Shown here one piece after another: positions 31,591 to 43,078 of a stretch of DNA of 64,000 bases. The position numbers and the translations under genes are program-made. Location: assembly GCA_030272585.1 (NCBI GenBank), contig BSYQ01000012.1, positions 3,348,001-3,412,000 of the forward strand, read 5' to 3'. The notes beneath the pieces were generated by a model. That model saw only the letters and a list, made by a program, of their open reading frames with translations, was not told where the DNA came from and ran no database searches. The DNA is from Bryopsis sp. KO-2023. Lineage: Eukaryota > Chlorophyta > Ulvophyceae > Bryopsidales > Bryopsidaceae. The stretch's first letter is position 1; every line of letters begins with the position of its first letter.

Positions 31591-32689
31591 GAAAATGGAA
31601 TATGTTCAAATTGTTTGAAATATCTTCCCTTTATGCCCCCCCCCTCCTATCTTTTTTTTGGGTGTATATGGATGAAGGAAAAACAAAATTGAATTCTTCC
31701 TGGTGTGTGTGTGCGACCCCTGGTGGGGATGCTTTCTTTCTATTCGAGCCGTTCATCGATCGCTTGAAAAAGGTGTTCATTGATTCATGATTCACTGATA
31801 AAAAATGACAGGAGATGGAACGCTTGTTGGTGATGCTGCAAGATAACTTTTTTATAACTAATGTGTAGATATTTTTCTGGGACGCTGCCAGTTTCCTTTG
31901 CTCTATTTTTTTTTGCAGGGGAAATAATTCAGGCTGAATTGGATGTCAGGGAAGTGTACCCTCATACAGATTAAAATAAATAAATGAAAATAAAACGCCA
32001 TATGTAAAAACACAAATTTAATCGACATGTGCCCCTGTATCACAGAACAGTTGCTTTTGGACAACTCTGCTTGTGATGGGTAGCTGTTTGGCTGCCAGAC
32101 TATTAGTAGCTTTGTTTTTCCTTCATCAATGGAATTCCATCACTTCGAAAACAGTAATTCCACTGATCTCCTGCTCTTCCGACCCCGTTGTTTTCAAGAC
32201 GTGGAGGAGATAATGTCGCCACAGTCGATCGACCCTGCGTTTCTTGCAAGGTTTTGATCAGCATCGCAACGCGGCCAAGGCCACTTCGGCAAGCGAAAGC
32301 AACGCTCCCCATATTTCTTCCGGGACGAGTTGAAGGTCTGAAGCCTATGAGCCGTTCTTATCAAAACATATTCTTTCCGAAATCGTTATTTTTCTTCAAG
32401 GGTTGCAGGGTTGCGTCGACTCCAGGCAGCCCTTTCACTCAAACACGCTCGGCGAGCCCGTCGACGGTTAAAAACCGACGAACTGTGATGGCAGCGGTCA
32501 ATACCACCCACATTGAAAAACAAAGCACGCGAAAATGAAAACGCGGAGGCGGAGAAACATTATGCGACGAATCGGGCGAGCGGATGATCCCGCTAATCGC
32601 GTTTCCCCACCCAAACACGCTAAGTGTAAAAACATAAGGAGGAAAAACATTTATGATTACACGTCGAGCGGAGTTTTCCATTAAAGTTA

Positions 32690-32992
32690 CACTAAACCGA
32701 CGTCCCGCGCCTAGTGCCGGGATTAGCGCCCACCAAGTCCCTCGGGGGAGATGTCGGTGACGTGTAATCTTCCCCGCCGAGAGAGGCTTTGAGCGGGTCT
32801 ATTGGCTCGTGCGCGGGGGTGCGACCCGGACGCGTTGTCGTTCCGGGAGCGGGTAATCTCGGCGGGGTCGATATCGGTTGAAGTTTTTTTTCCCGCTTCC
32901 ATTAGGGGTTTTTCTCTTCTAAAAAAGAAAAAGGCGATTCGTCGACGGGACGATCTTAGGGGTTCGAACCCCCTAATCGCCTTTGATTTTAT
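32690..32992 (+). ncRNA. Structured RNA with ENE-like element and tRNA-like 3' minihelix, copy I
   Basis: The 5' part is GC-rich with strong pairings: ACCGAC 32696-32701 with GTCGGT 32753-32758, and an 11-bp stem 32772-32782 with 32857-32867. Next comes an ENE-like element: GAAG (32880-32883), eight T (32884-32891), CCC (32892-32894), loop, GGG (32906-32908), TTTTTCT (32909-32915), CTTC (32916-32919). It is followed by the A-rich tract 32921-32932. GAAG pairs with CTTC and CCC with GGG, so the two U-rich stretches face each other. Directly after this is a 51-nt tRNA-like fold. It has acceptor GGCGATT/AATCGCC (32933-32939 with 32975-32981), hairpin 32940-32952, and T arm AGGGG-TTCGAAC-CCCCT (32958-32974). 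Copy II is identical but for about four substitutions. This order matches MALAT1/MEN-beta 3' ends. Identity as an RNA is inferred. Confidence 0.65.
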
Positions 32993-32999
32993 TTTTTTT
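32987..32999 (+). terminator. T-run after the tRNA-like fold (possible pol III terminator)
   Basis: TTTT followed by A and eight T lies a few bases after the acceptor stem. The T loop GGTTCGAACC fits a pol III B-box, so a pol III transcript ending here is an alternative to RNase P/Z processing of a longer RNA. Copy II has a similar T-run from 40992. Confidence 0.45.
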
Positions 33000-33939
33000 C
33001 TTTCGAAAGGTCGATCGATAATCTACTTAGTCCCTCGGACCCTTTTCTTATTCTCCCTTCGAAAAAACTTGAGTTGGATAAACATGTTGTTCAAGAATTG
33101 CCAAAACTTTAAAGCTTCTTTCCGTCCTACTTTATGGTTAGTTTTTTTTTTTATTTTTTAATATAAGGCTAGGTAACCTGATTTTTTTTAATGTTCAATG
33201 GCTGAAGTTCAGTGAATTTCTTTGTACAAAGTTAGGTGACTTCGTTAGTAATGTGGAGTGATATATCAGTTGGGCATTTTACTTAATCGTCACATATGGT
33301 GGAATATGAAAGACGACGTTGAATTGAAGTCTTTAGTCTCTCTTTTTTTTTTTTTTTGGTTGTTGTAGTAGTCATTCTTTTTTAGAAAGATTAGGAGGCG
33401 ATGGTAGTCCAAGAACGAACTGAAGTTGTCAATAAATAAAATCGTTAAATAGGTTCAGCGCCCGTTCGACTGTTCTGATTGGGGAAAACTCCCCCAGCGA
33501 AAAAACAATAACAATAAATCGACAGCGCCAGAAATAATAATGAGTAAATTAATCAACTGAATCTGCGTGCGTCATTTCGGGAGTGGATTTTTCCCCACTA
33601 AGAAATCATTTATAACAAGCAGCTCCACAGCAGTTCAAATGGTGTTGCTCAATCTGAACCTCCCATTTACATGTCTGGTGAACAGAGTGGCCTTCTGGTA
33701 GGACAGATTTCTCTGAATCCCAGTTTTCTATTAAAAAAAAAAGAAAATCACCTTCAAACAAAAGCCTGATGCAGCCGGAAACTGTGGATAGAAAAACAGC
33801 CCAGATAATACTTTCTATTGATGTCAACACTTATTTTTGAAAACCACATTTTCTTGCTCAGCCACTACAAGAGTCAGTAACAAGAAGTCCCATCATAAGG
33901 GGCCTTCCAATAGCACCCAGAATAGATATTGTTTTTGAT

Positions 33940-34560
33940 TGAAACAAAAAAATAAAAATATGACAATTCAAACAAAAGAGTAGTTTATAAATTACAAGCA
34001 CACCACAACAAACGAAATTCAAATCCAAAAACAAAAAAGTGTCTTGTAAATCCAAAAAACCAAAAGAAACCTGTTGTGCTTCTTTTTGTACGATTGAAAA
34101 AAATAAGTGTAGTAGACAAAAAAAAGCCTGGTATTATATTGTAACCACAGAAATCATAAGCAATTCAGTCAGTAAACAAAAATGTTGAAACTGGGAAGCC
34201 CACAGTTCTTGCGAACTAGGAACCACAAGCAGATCATCTCGCGACCAAATGATCAGTTCGAGTGATTCTGACCATTCAGAATCAAATCAACCAAATCCCC
34301 TGGCACTTTTCGATGCAATCCCTACTCTCTGCTTGAGAGCTCATAAACAAGTGGTTCCTGGAAAAATCTTTTAATGAAATCAGAACATTATAACTGCTTC
34401 TAGCAAATCATTGCGACACAACGAGGCTGATTTCAACGGACGGATATACGGCCATATTTGATGCCGTACTCACAAGAATTTCACGAGTTTCTGCCCACAG
34501 CCTCTCAATCAAAATCATAAAACAAGCAAGCTTCAAAAAAGTCGAAACCAAGAATCAAAA
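33940..34560. other. 3' flank of secreted-protein copy 3
   Basis: This is diverged family 3'-flank sequence: aaaatgttgaaactggg, the aggaaccac phrase, gatcat-rich inverted repeats and gtggttcctggaaaaatc. No gene is seen. Confidence 0.5.
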
Positions 34561-34644
34561 AAGCGATACGAATCACAACTCAACGACTGTCTCTTCGGAT
34601 CAATGCCGACCGAACCTGGGTCGCGGCACGATAGCAGAGAGTCA

Positions 34645-35196
34645 CTAACGTCTGCCGCCATTCCCGCCGTTTCCTCCTTTCCCTCCTCCTTTTCCACCTT
34701 TGCCTCCTTTGCCTCCTTTTCCGCCTTTACCTCCTTTCCCTCCTTTTTTGCCGCCACCGTCGCCGCCATCCCCACCTCTCCCGCCTTTTCCGCCTTTTCC
34801 ACCTTTCCTACCTCTCCTTCTCAAAAGGTGGCGTCCTGTTGACAAGCACTCTTAGCGGTAATGGATATATAAATCGAATCGACAGTAGGGCATTTAATTC
34901 GGGAACTCACTGTGAAAGCTTGGCCAGGCGCTCAGCAAAGTACGGAAATGGGACACAGCCACCGGTGGCAACTTCAAATCTGCACGCACAAACACCGTGA
35001 ATCCATCAACCCCTTGATTTGGAAGGTCACAAAGGTGTGGCTGGCTGGGATTTCCTTCTGGACGGAACGGGGCGTACACCCCAAAAACTTGTCGATGTTC
35101 ACCTGTGCTGCGTTTGAGCTCGAGCGTTTCGAGTCCATATGCAGTTCCGAGGAGCCCCAGCAAAGCCAGGCCGATCACGAACTTCAGCGGCACCAT
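34645..35196 (-). CDS. Small secreted cationic protein, copy 3 (GGK repeats)
   Basis: Exons 35103-35196, 34911-34979 and 34645-34850 give 122 residues. The signal peptide (MVPLKFVIGLALLGLLG) and linker match the family. Exon 3 starts at a shifted acceptor (CTAAG|AG) because about 5 bases are missing relative to the other copies, and the shift restores frame. The tail is almost pure Gly/Lys (KGGKGG units with a GGDGGD patch) and unrelated in sequence to the KKYGGH tails. Predicted secreted and strongly basic; function unknown. Confidence 0.75.
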
Positions 35197-35759
35197 TGAG
35201 GCAAGATTCGCACTGAATAAACAGAGGGTAAAAAGAAATGTCGCTGCGAGGATCTATTATTGCAGAAGCTGGGGCAAGCAGGATTTTAAACCGTGGCCAT
35301 GCATCAAGGATGCGACAGATGTGCGGACACGGACGTGTGCATTCGTGCAGCGTCGTATCGGGTGAAATGCATTCGTGGGGAAAGGTATAAACGTCAGACT
35401 CTGGAACAGAAGCTATCAGGCGCGAATTCGCTTCGAAGCGTCGACATCGAATGCGACCGCCACTGTACGTGGCACGTTGATACTCGCACCTCCTCCTCCG
35501 AATTCTATCCGAAGTCGCACAAGGTACTGTACCCCCCCAGCTACGTTGGGCCGGCCGAGGATTTTTTCTCAGATGCAGATTTTAATATATAGACTGTAGG
35601 CAGAACTGTCAGCAGTAGCCCAACAGTTGGTGCATCCATGCACACAGACAATATTACATCCATGGCAGCAGTGGATCTCTTTCATTCACTCTTCCTGTGA
35701 AAAACTTGTTCAAGAAGAAATAAAACAAGTGTTTCTCTGACAATTAAACTGTGAAGACT

Positions 35760-35830
35760 TCAATATTTTTTCTTTTTTCTTCCAGGATTGGAGGCGCTGG
35801 TGAGGTCGCAATGTGCGAACTATAGTGGCT
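35760..35830 (+). pseudogene. Fragment resembling the last sortilin exon
   Basis: A T-rich tract and CTTCCAG are followed by gattggaggcgctggtgagg and gcaatgt. This closely parallels the acceptor and start of sortilin exon 16 (28153: gattggaggtgacggcggtg then gcaatgt). An in-frame stop (TAG) follows soon. It suggests that a piece of the sortilin 3' end was carried into the array when it was duplicated. Confidence 0.55.
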
Positions 35831-36791
35831 ACTGGATGCGAATGGTAGAGTAACTGATAGTTTTAAGTACCTCACCCTACGGTGCTTTTGTGTTAGTTGG
35901 TGTGTTTTGTGTTTATATGGATTATATATGAGCGGCAGTGTGTCTTGGTTGGAACAGTGCATCTTCCACATTACTGTGAATCGAATTTTTGTCGAACTGA
36001 TCAAATATATTGTGTTGAAACTCTCAACAGAAAGATGATTCAAAAAGAGGGATGATTGAAAGAGAACCTACACAAAGAAGTTTTGCTTTGAAAAAAAAAA
36101 TATGGCAGAACTCTGTTCAGAGTAAAAAGCGCAATCTCAATCAAAAATGGATCCACACTATATACATATGTATATAGATCAAATCAATCCCAAGGTTCTT
36201 TTGCTAGTGCCACTTGCAGAAAAGAAAATGCATATTTTCTTTTCTAATATTTTCGTTGTGAAGGCATCTCAAGAATTCTAAAAATCCTATTGAGCTCAAA
36301 AGGGATTAAAACTTGTTGTCGGATCCACACAATCATAATCCAGTCCCCCACAATACAATCACAATCCAGTGTGCAAGCAACATTCAAGCACAAAAAACTC
36401 CTCTTTCTTATTTCCTTCTGAAAATAGTCCAAAAAAAAGGAATTCACAATTCACAAGTATCATAGCTAAAAACTCTGGTCTAATTCCAATCAGGAGAAAA
36501 AAATCCGGAAAACTCCAGAAAAACTCAAAATTGTTTGTTTTATTTTTTTCGAGTCTGAAAAAAAAAACTTGTTGGTCTTCAAAATTGTAACCAAACTCCA
36601 GAAAAACTCAAAATTGTTTGTTTTTTTTTTTCGAGTCTGAAAAAAAAAAAACTTGTTGGTCTTCAAAATTGTAACCAAACAAATCAAAAAACTGTTAATC
36701 TACTTCATATAGTATAAAAGCAAAAATGTTGAACCTAAAGAAAGTAAAAAAACTGATGACCTAAAAGTTCTTGCGCGACCAAACGATTAAT

Positions 36792-36827
36792 AGTGATAAT
36801 CGTTATCACTATTATCACTATTATTTT
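36792..36827. repeat. Perfect 11-bp hairpin in the copy 4 3' flank
   Basis: aatagtgataa and ttatcactatt form an exact inverted repeat around a tcg loop, followed by a further half-copy (atcactatt). In the other copies this position holds gatcat-type inverted repeats instead. Confidence 0.7.
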
Positions 36828-37175
36828 ACGACATGTAAAATAAACAAAATTAACCAAACCAAACCAATCAACTCAATCCCTACTCTCTGCTTAAGAGCTC
36901 AAAGACAAATGGTTCCTGGAAAATCCTTTTAATAAATCAGTGCATTATAACTGCTGCTGAGAAATCATTGCGGGGCTGTTTTCACTGAATGGAAATACGG
37001 CGGCACTCATACCGCAACCAAAGGAATTTCCCACAGCCTCTCATTCAAAATACTCAAAATACGCTTAAAAAAAAGTTAACAATAATCAAAAACGCGATGC
37101 GAATCACAACTCAACGACTGTAACTTTGGATCGATGCCGACCAAACCTGGGCCGCGGCACTATACCAGAAACTCT

Positions 37176-37819
37176 TTAATGCTTGCCCTTTCCACTGCCG
37201 CTGTGCTTTCCGTGGCCGCTCTTCTTCCACCTTCCAGAGCCGCTCTTCTTTCCCTTTCCGCTCTTTTTCCCCTTTCCGCCTTTTCCATGTTTCCAGCCCT
37301 TCCCACCTTTGCCTCCCTTTCCGCCTTTACCTCCTTTTCCGCCTTTGCCTCCCTTTCCTCCTTTGCCTCCCTTCCAGTGCTTCCATTTTTTCCCGCCTTT
37401 CCAGCCTTTGTGTCCTTTTTTCCAGCGTCTCTTTCCCAGAAGATCACGGCCTGTTAAGAAATACGCCACTTTCAGCCGTCAGATAAACAGATACGAACCA
37501 ACAGTGTTAGCGCGAAGAATTCTGTAACTCACTGTTCAAATTCGGTGCGGCGGTCAGCAAAGTACGGACATGGGGCTCCGTCGACGTTGGCAACTTCGAA
37601 TCTGCACACACAAAAAACCGCGACTCCATCAACCCTTCGATCAGGAACGCCACAAAGGTGTCGCCGCCTGGGATTTCCTTCAGGTCGGAAAGCGGCGTAC
37701 ACCCCAAAAACTTGTGGATGTTCACCTCCGCTGCGTTTCAGCTCGAGCGTTTCGAGTCCATATGCAGTTCCCACGAGCCCCAGCAAAGCCAGGCCGATCA
37801 CAAACTTCAGCGGCACCAT
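37176..37819 (-). CDS. Small secreted cationic protein, copy 4 (GGK repeats, longest)
   Basis: Exons 37726-37819, 37533-37601 and 37176-37468 give 151 residues. Signal peptide MVPLKFVIGLALLGLVG and exon 3 motif GRDLLGKR are conserved. The tail begins KKGHKGWKGGKKWKHWKGG, continues with many GGK repeats and ends in Ser/Gly/Lys/His units. Tryptophans are present, unlike in copy 3. Repeat number differences give the family its length variation. Predicted secreted; function unknown. Confidence 0.78.
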
Positions 37820-38310
37820 TGAGACAAGATTCGCACTGAATAAAATAGAGGGTAAAAAGAAACGTTGCTGCGAGGATCCGTTGTTGCAGAAGCTGGGGCT
37901 TGCAGGAATTTAAGCCGTGGCTGATGGATCGAAGATGCGACAGTTGTGCGGACAACGACGTGTGCGTCCATGCAGCGTCGTATCGCGTGGAACGCAGCTC
38001 AGCGCAGGACTTTGGAACAGGCGCCATCAGGCACGATCTTGCTTCGAAGCGTCGACATCAAATGCGACCGCACGCGCTGATACTTGCCCACACGTCGGCC
38101 CTCCAACGCCGCCTCAGAATTCTATCCGAAGTCGCACAAGGTACTGTCCCCCCCCAGGTACGTTGCAGAGGCCGAGGATTTTCTTTCGTTAGAAATGGGG
38201 GAGTCACCGATAGGCGAATTGCCCCACATCTACTCTTCGATGGGGATCAAATACGTAGTCGAATAGAAAGTTCCATTGGAGTGGCGATGCTTGAGTGAAG
38301 CAAGCAAAAT

Positions 38311-39535
38311 ATGTCTCAAATCTCTGTCACAAGCTCTAGTTCCAACAATCTGAAGTGTTGTGTTGAGAAACCTGTCCACCATCTCAGCAAAGGCGGGGGG
38401 CGTTCAGATGCAACGCACGCCACGCAGCCAGAATCGATGGAGTTTTTTTTGTGCTCGAGTGGATCAAGAAAATGGTCAATTAGAACCCCGTCCCTTCATG
38501 ATGCGCACCACACAGAAACAACACATTGGCTCCTCGATACAGTCCGAAAAAAGCAGAAGTGACCCACCTTCTGTTCGTCAGCTGATGAATCCAACGAGTC
38601 ATTCGCCCAGCAGAATGCTTGGACTGTGCGCAGTTTTGTACAGCAATGGCTAAAACTTTGAGAACTCACTTCAGGAGCAGAGCACATGGGTCAATTCATG
38701 TTGAAGTTTGGTTTCTAGGTTCAACCTAGCATGTTGAGAATTGCTGCTTGCATGTTTAGGTGAATAGTTTTACGATCGTGTGGAGGGGGAGTGTGAAAAT
38801 CTGCTGGATATTTTTTTAAATAAATTCCAGGAGCAAGAGGAACGGTAACTAATCCTGTCTCACTGGCAACAGAAATTTTTGTGTTTGATAACTATCAAAC
38901 CATGAAATTTAATCATAATCAAGAGGGGGAGCCAGGCACACCACGAAACAGTGCTGCCAGTTTTAAGTTCTCAAATATTTTTTTTCCAGATGAACACTTG
39001 GTAAAGGATTTAAATCACACATTTATGAATGCTTTCCCTGACTTACATTGGTAGTTTTGTTCCGTTTCGTGCAGCAACAATGAAAATCATAAAGCTGCTG
39101 GTTACGTTATGCAGCTCCACAGCTGATCAAAACTTATTTCATGCATTTGACCATCATTACCGTTTGTTTTGAGGCGCTTACACATTTTTTCCCAAACAGA
39201 GCAATGCTGTTTTTTTGTTAAGACCCAAAAAATCCCGATTTGCAGCTCCTCATTCTAATTCCCTCTTTTCAATGTTTGTTTAGGTATTTTTTAATCATTT
39301 ATGTTTTGACCTGATATGGTCGTGGTGGTGAAGGGATATTCCTGACAGTTTTATTTGGTTTGGTTGGGATTCCAACCATCACAGATCAGTTTTCAATAAT
39401 AAATCAAAAAAACTGTTGAAAAAATTGGTTATTCTCAAACCTAACGGCTTGATTTCCGAAGCTGCTTCTTTTCTTGAGAGCAACAGGAAATTGGCAAACA
39501 TGCCAATATATAAACAAGACATTCTGCATTGAAAT
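38311..39535 (+). pseudogene. Gene X remnant in block II
   Basis: A start-like ATG at 38311 (MSQISVTSSSSNNLK) aligns with the region just upstream of gene X exon A in the 9-kb unit. After about 1.1 kb the exon A homologue (ISEAASFLESNRKL, about 39447-39490) appears, then runs into a stop. The region between has no supported exon, so the gene is probably broken. Confidence 0.5.
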
Positions 39536-40692
39536 GTTTTATCCGGGGAAAATGGAATATGTTCAAACTGTTGGAAGTATCTTTCCTCCCCCCCCTTCCC
39601 CCTCCTCCCTTTTTTTTGGGGCATGATTAGGTGAAGGAAAAACAAAATTGTGTGTGTGTGGCCCCTGATGAACATGCTCTCTTTCTATTCAAGCCGTGGA
39701 TAGGTTGAAAAAGGTGCCAATGGATTGAAGTGCGCAACATGGCACATGCAGCGGATGGAGAAAAAACCATTTCAGCATTTACTGTGTATCATGACTCACT
39801 GATAGGGGATGACAGGAGATGCAATACTTGTTGATTGTACTGTTAACTTTCTTCATAAAAACGACAAACATTTTTTATTCAGAAGTTTTTCTTTTGCCGT
39901 GTTTTTCTTAATCAATCAGGCTGAATTGGGTGTCAGAGAATTTCAACCTTATTGATATGGATAATAAAAATAAATAAAAACAAAATGCTAAATTTAATCG
40001 ACATGTACCTCTGTATCACTGGATCCAGTTGCTTTTCGACAGACTGTTCTCGTGATGGGGAGCTGTTTGGTTGCCAGACTATTATTAGCTTTGTTTTTCC
40101 TTCATCAATGGAATTCCATCACTTTGAAAACAGTAATTCCACTGACCTCCTGCTCTTCCGACCACGTTGTTTTCTTGAGGAGATTCTGTCGCCACTGTTC
40201 CACAGTCGACCCTGTGTTTCTTGCAAAGTTTTGATCAGCATCGCAACGCGGCCAAGGCCACTTCGGCAGGCGAAAGCAAAGGCTCCCCATATTTCCTCCC
40301 GGACGAGTTGAAGGTCTGAAGCCTATGAGCGGTTCTTGACAAAACACATTCCTTCCGAAATCGTTTTTTTTCTTCAAGGGTTGCTGGGTTGCGTCGACTC
40401 CAGGCTCCAGCCCTTTCACTCAGACACCGTCAGAAAACCTGTCGACGGTTAAAAACCGACGAACCGTGATGGCGGCGGTCAATGGCACCCACATTGAAAA
40501 ACAAAACACGCGGCAACGAAAACGCGGAGGAGGAGAAACGTAGAAACATGTGATGCGACGGATCGGGCGAGCGGATGATCCCGCTAATCGCGTTTCCCCA
40601 CCCAAACGTGCTAAGTTCCACGGAAACTCGAAAAACACAAGGAGGAAAAACATTTATTATTACATGTCGAGCGGAGTTTTCCGTTAGAGTTA

Positions 40693-40995
40693 CACTAAAC
40701 CGACGTCCCGTGCCTAGTGCCGGGATTAGCGCCCACCAAGTCCTTCGGGGGAGGTGTCGGTGACGTGTAATCTTCCCCGCCGAGAGAGGCTTTGAGCGGG
40801 TCTATTGGCTCGTGCGCGGGGGTGCGACCCGGACGCGTTGTCGTTCCGGGAGCGGGTAATCTCGGCGGGGTCGATACCGGTTGAAGTTTTTTTTCCCGCT
40901 TCCATTAGGGGTTTTTCTCTTCTAAAAAAGAAAAAGGCGATTCGTCGACGGGACGATCTTAGGGGTTCGAACCCCCTAATCGCCTTTGATTGTTT
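40693..40995 (+). ncRNA. Structured RNA with ENE-like element and tRNA-like 3' minihelix, copy II
   Basis: This is the same element as 32690-32992, offset by exactly 8,003 bases with no indel. The few differences seen are at copy I positions 32708 (C to T), 32741 (C to T), 32751 (A to G) and 32874 (T to C). None falls in the 11-bp stem, the U-rich/A-rich element or the tRNA-like fold (acceptor 40936-40942 with 40978-40984). Sequence on either side differs more, with substitutions and indels. This uneven conservation supports selection on the RNA, or a very recent conversion of this segment. Confidence 0.65.
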
Positions 40996-43078
40996 TTTTT
41001 TCTTTCGAAAGGTCGATCGATAATTTGTTCGGTCCCTCGGACCCTTTTCTTATTCTCCCTCCAAAAAAACTTGAGTTGGATAAACATGTTAATTGCCAAA
41101 ACTTTAAAGCTTTAACCTCTCTTGAAGTCTTACTTTATACCTCTTTGTGATTTTTGTTGAAAAAATATATAAGGCTAGGTAACCTGATTTTTAGCAATGT
41201 TAATAGCTCAAGTTCAGTGAAATTTCTTGGTATCAAGTCATGTGACTTTAATGTTTTGAGTGATATATCAGTTGGGCATTTTACTTCGTCGGCACTTGGA
41301 CAACTTTGGTGATGAAAAATGACGTTGAATTCAAGTCTCTAGTCACTCTTTTTAAACAAAATTAGGAGACAATGGTACTTCAGTAGAGTAACTCTACAGA
41401 ACGAACTGAAGTCGTTACAAAATTAAAAGTTGTCGCCGAAAACGTTAAATGGGTTCGGCGGCCGTTTGGCTGCACCACCACCGATTCTGAAGGGGGAAAA
41501 CTCCGACAGCGAAAAAGAAAAAAAAATTGACAACGCCGGAAATGATGACTGAATTTATCAACTGCATCTGCATGCATCATTTCAGGAGTCTTTCTAAACC
41601 CCACTAGAAAAATAATTCATAACCACCAGCTCCACAGCAGTTTAAATGGTGATGCTCAATCTGAACCTCCCATTCACATGTCTGGTGAACAGAGTGGCCT
41701 TCTGGTGGAACAGATTTCTCTGAATCCCAGTTTTCTAAATAAAAAAACCACCTTCAAACCACCTTCTGCAACCGGAAACTGTGGATAGAAAGACAGCCCA
41801 GATAATACTTTCTATTGATTTCAACACTTCTTTTTGAAAACCACATTTTCTTGCTCAGCTACTACAAGAGTCAGTAACAAGAAGTCCCATCATAAGGGAC
41901 TTCCAATAGCACCCAGAATAGATATTGTTTTTGCGTTTTTCTTCTTACTTGATATTTATTTTTGGAAGAGTGCATCTTGATTAAGAACTCTCCCTCGTTT
42001 TATAGAAAACTACAATAATTCGATTTTTAATTTTTTTTTCTTGGTTTAAAATACTGTATCCATTTTTATAATGTATCCATCCAAACATAATTATATTTGT
42101 GTACACGAAATACAGGGAATCTTACAAACATACATAATTATAATAACATCCGAAGATGCCGCCCAGCAAAAGGCAGAACAAAGACTGCCAAAGAGAAGTT
42201 CTTGACAAAACACGGGCGGAAAAAAACGTGTCAAGCGAAAGGCACCATCATGTTTTTTCCTGCAATCAGTATGTGCAAAGAGGGAAGACATGCAAGCCAA
42301 TCCCAAGGTTTTTCCCCTGACCATATGCCAATTCCAGTTGCAGGAATATAGATATTTTCTCTCTTAAAAATAAGAAGAGGGAGCTAAGAAAAAAGGATTA
42401 AAATTTGTTCTTGGATCCACACAATCACAATCCATTGTGTTCGCAAGCAACACAACAAAAAGAACTCCTCTTTCTCTCTCAAAAAATTGTTGATCCAATT
42501 CCAATATACCAAAAAAGAAGTGCACAGTCAATAATTCAGAAAAAAAAACTTGGTCTTCAAGATTGTTGTAACCAAACAAATCAAAAAACTATTTAATCTA
42601 CTTTATAAGCAAAAATGTTGAAACTCAAGAAAGTAAAAAAACTGATAAAAACTAAGCTCATAGTTTATGCAAACTAGGAACCAAAAGTCCAAACGACCAG
42701 ATGATCATTCTAAACGATCATGATCATTCAGAATCAAAATCGACTAAATAAAACCACCCCTGACAATTCTTGCCACACTCCCTGCTCTCTGGCTAAGAGC
42801 TCGTAATAAACCGTAAGTGGTTCCTGGAAAAACCCTTTTTATTGAAACCAGTGCATTATAACTGCTTCCAGGAAATCGTTGAGAGAAAAACCGATTTCAG
42901 TGGACGGACATACGGACGCTCAGCACGAATTTCTGCCACGCCCACTGCCTCTCATTCAAAATCATTTCAAAAAAAGTTGGATCAAAAAAGCGATACGAAT
43001 CACAACTCAACGACTGCCGCTTTGGATCATTGCAAACCAAACCTTGTTGGGCCGCGGCGGCGCAACAGCAGAAAGTCA

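Larger units (their letters stand above)
28860..35950. repeat. Duplicated block I of the secreted-protein array
   Basis: The block contains, in order, secreted-protein copy 2 (minus), a gene X remnant (31441-31590), an ncRNA element (32690-32992), a conserved tail (33600-33940) and secreted-protein copy 3 (minus). Corresponding segments recur in block II: 31200-31370 matches 38370-38530, 32050-33200 matches 40030-41170, and 33600-33940 matches 41600-41940. A truncated extra piece of the 3' flank lies at about 28860-29120. Confidence 0.8.

Noticed and set aside
32188..32538. Plus-strand open frame of 116 codons upstream of the ncRNA
   Set aside because: The frame is not maintained in the copy at 40.2 kb because of indels, so it is unlikely to be coding.
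32933..32982. Complete tRNA gene at the tRNA-like fold
   Set aside because: The acceptor strands are only 51 bases apart in total length. There is no room for D and anticodon arms, and both copies agree.
32690..32992. SRP RNA, RNase P or MRP RNA, or U3 snoRNA
   Set aside because: I looked for their hallmark conserved sequences (such as the SRP GGAAAC/GGAGCA helix 8 loop or the RNase P GAAAGTC-like core) and did not see them.
37183..37527. Proline/phenylalanine-rich plus-strand frame over copy 4
   Set aside because: Antisense reading of the GGK repeats; the minus strand has the spliced gene.
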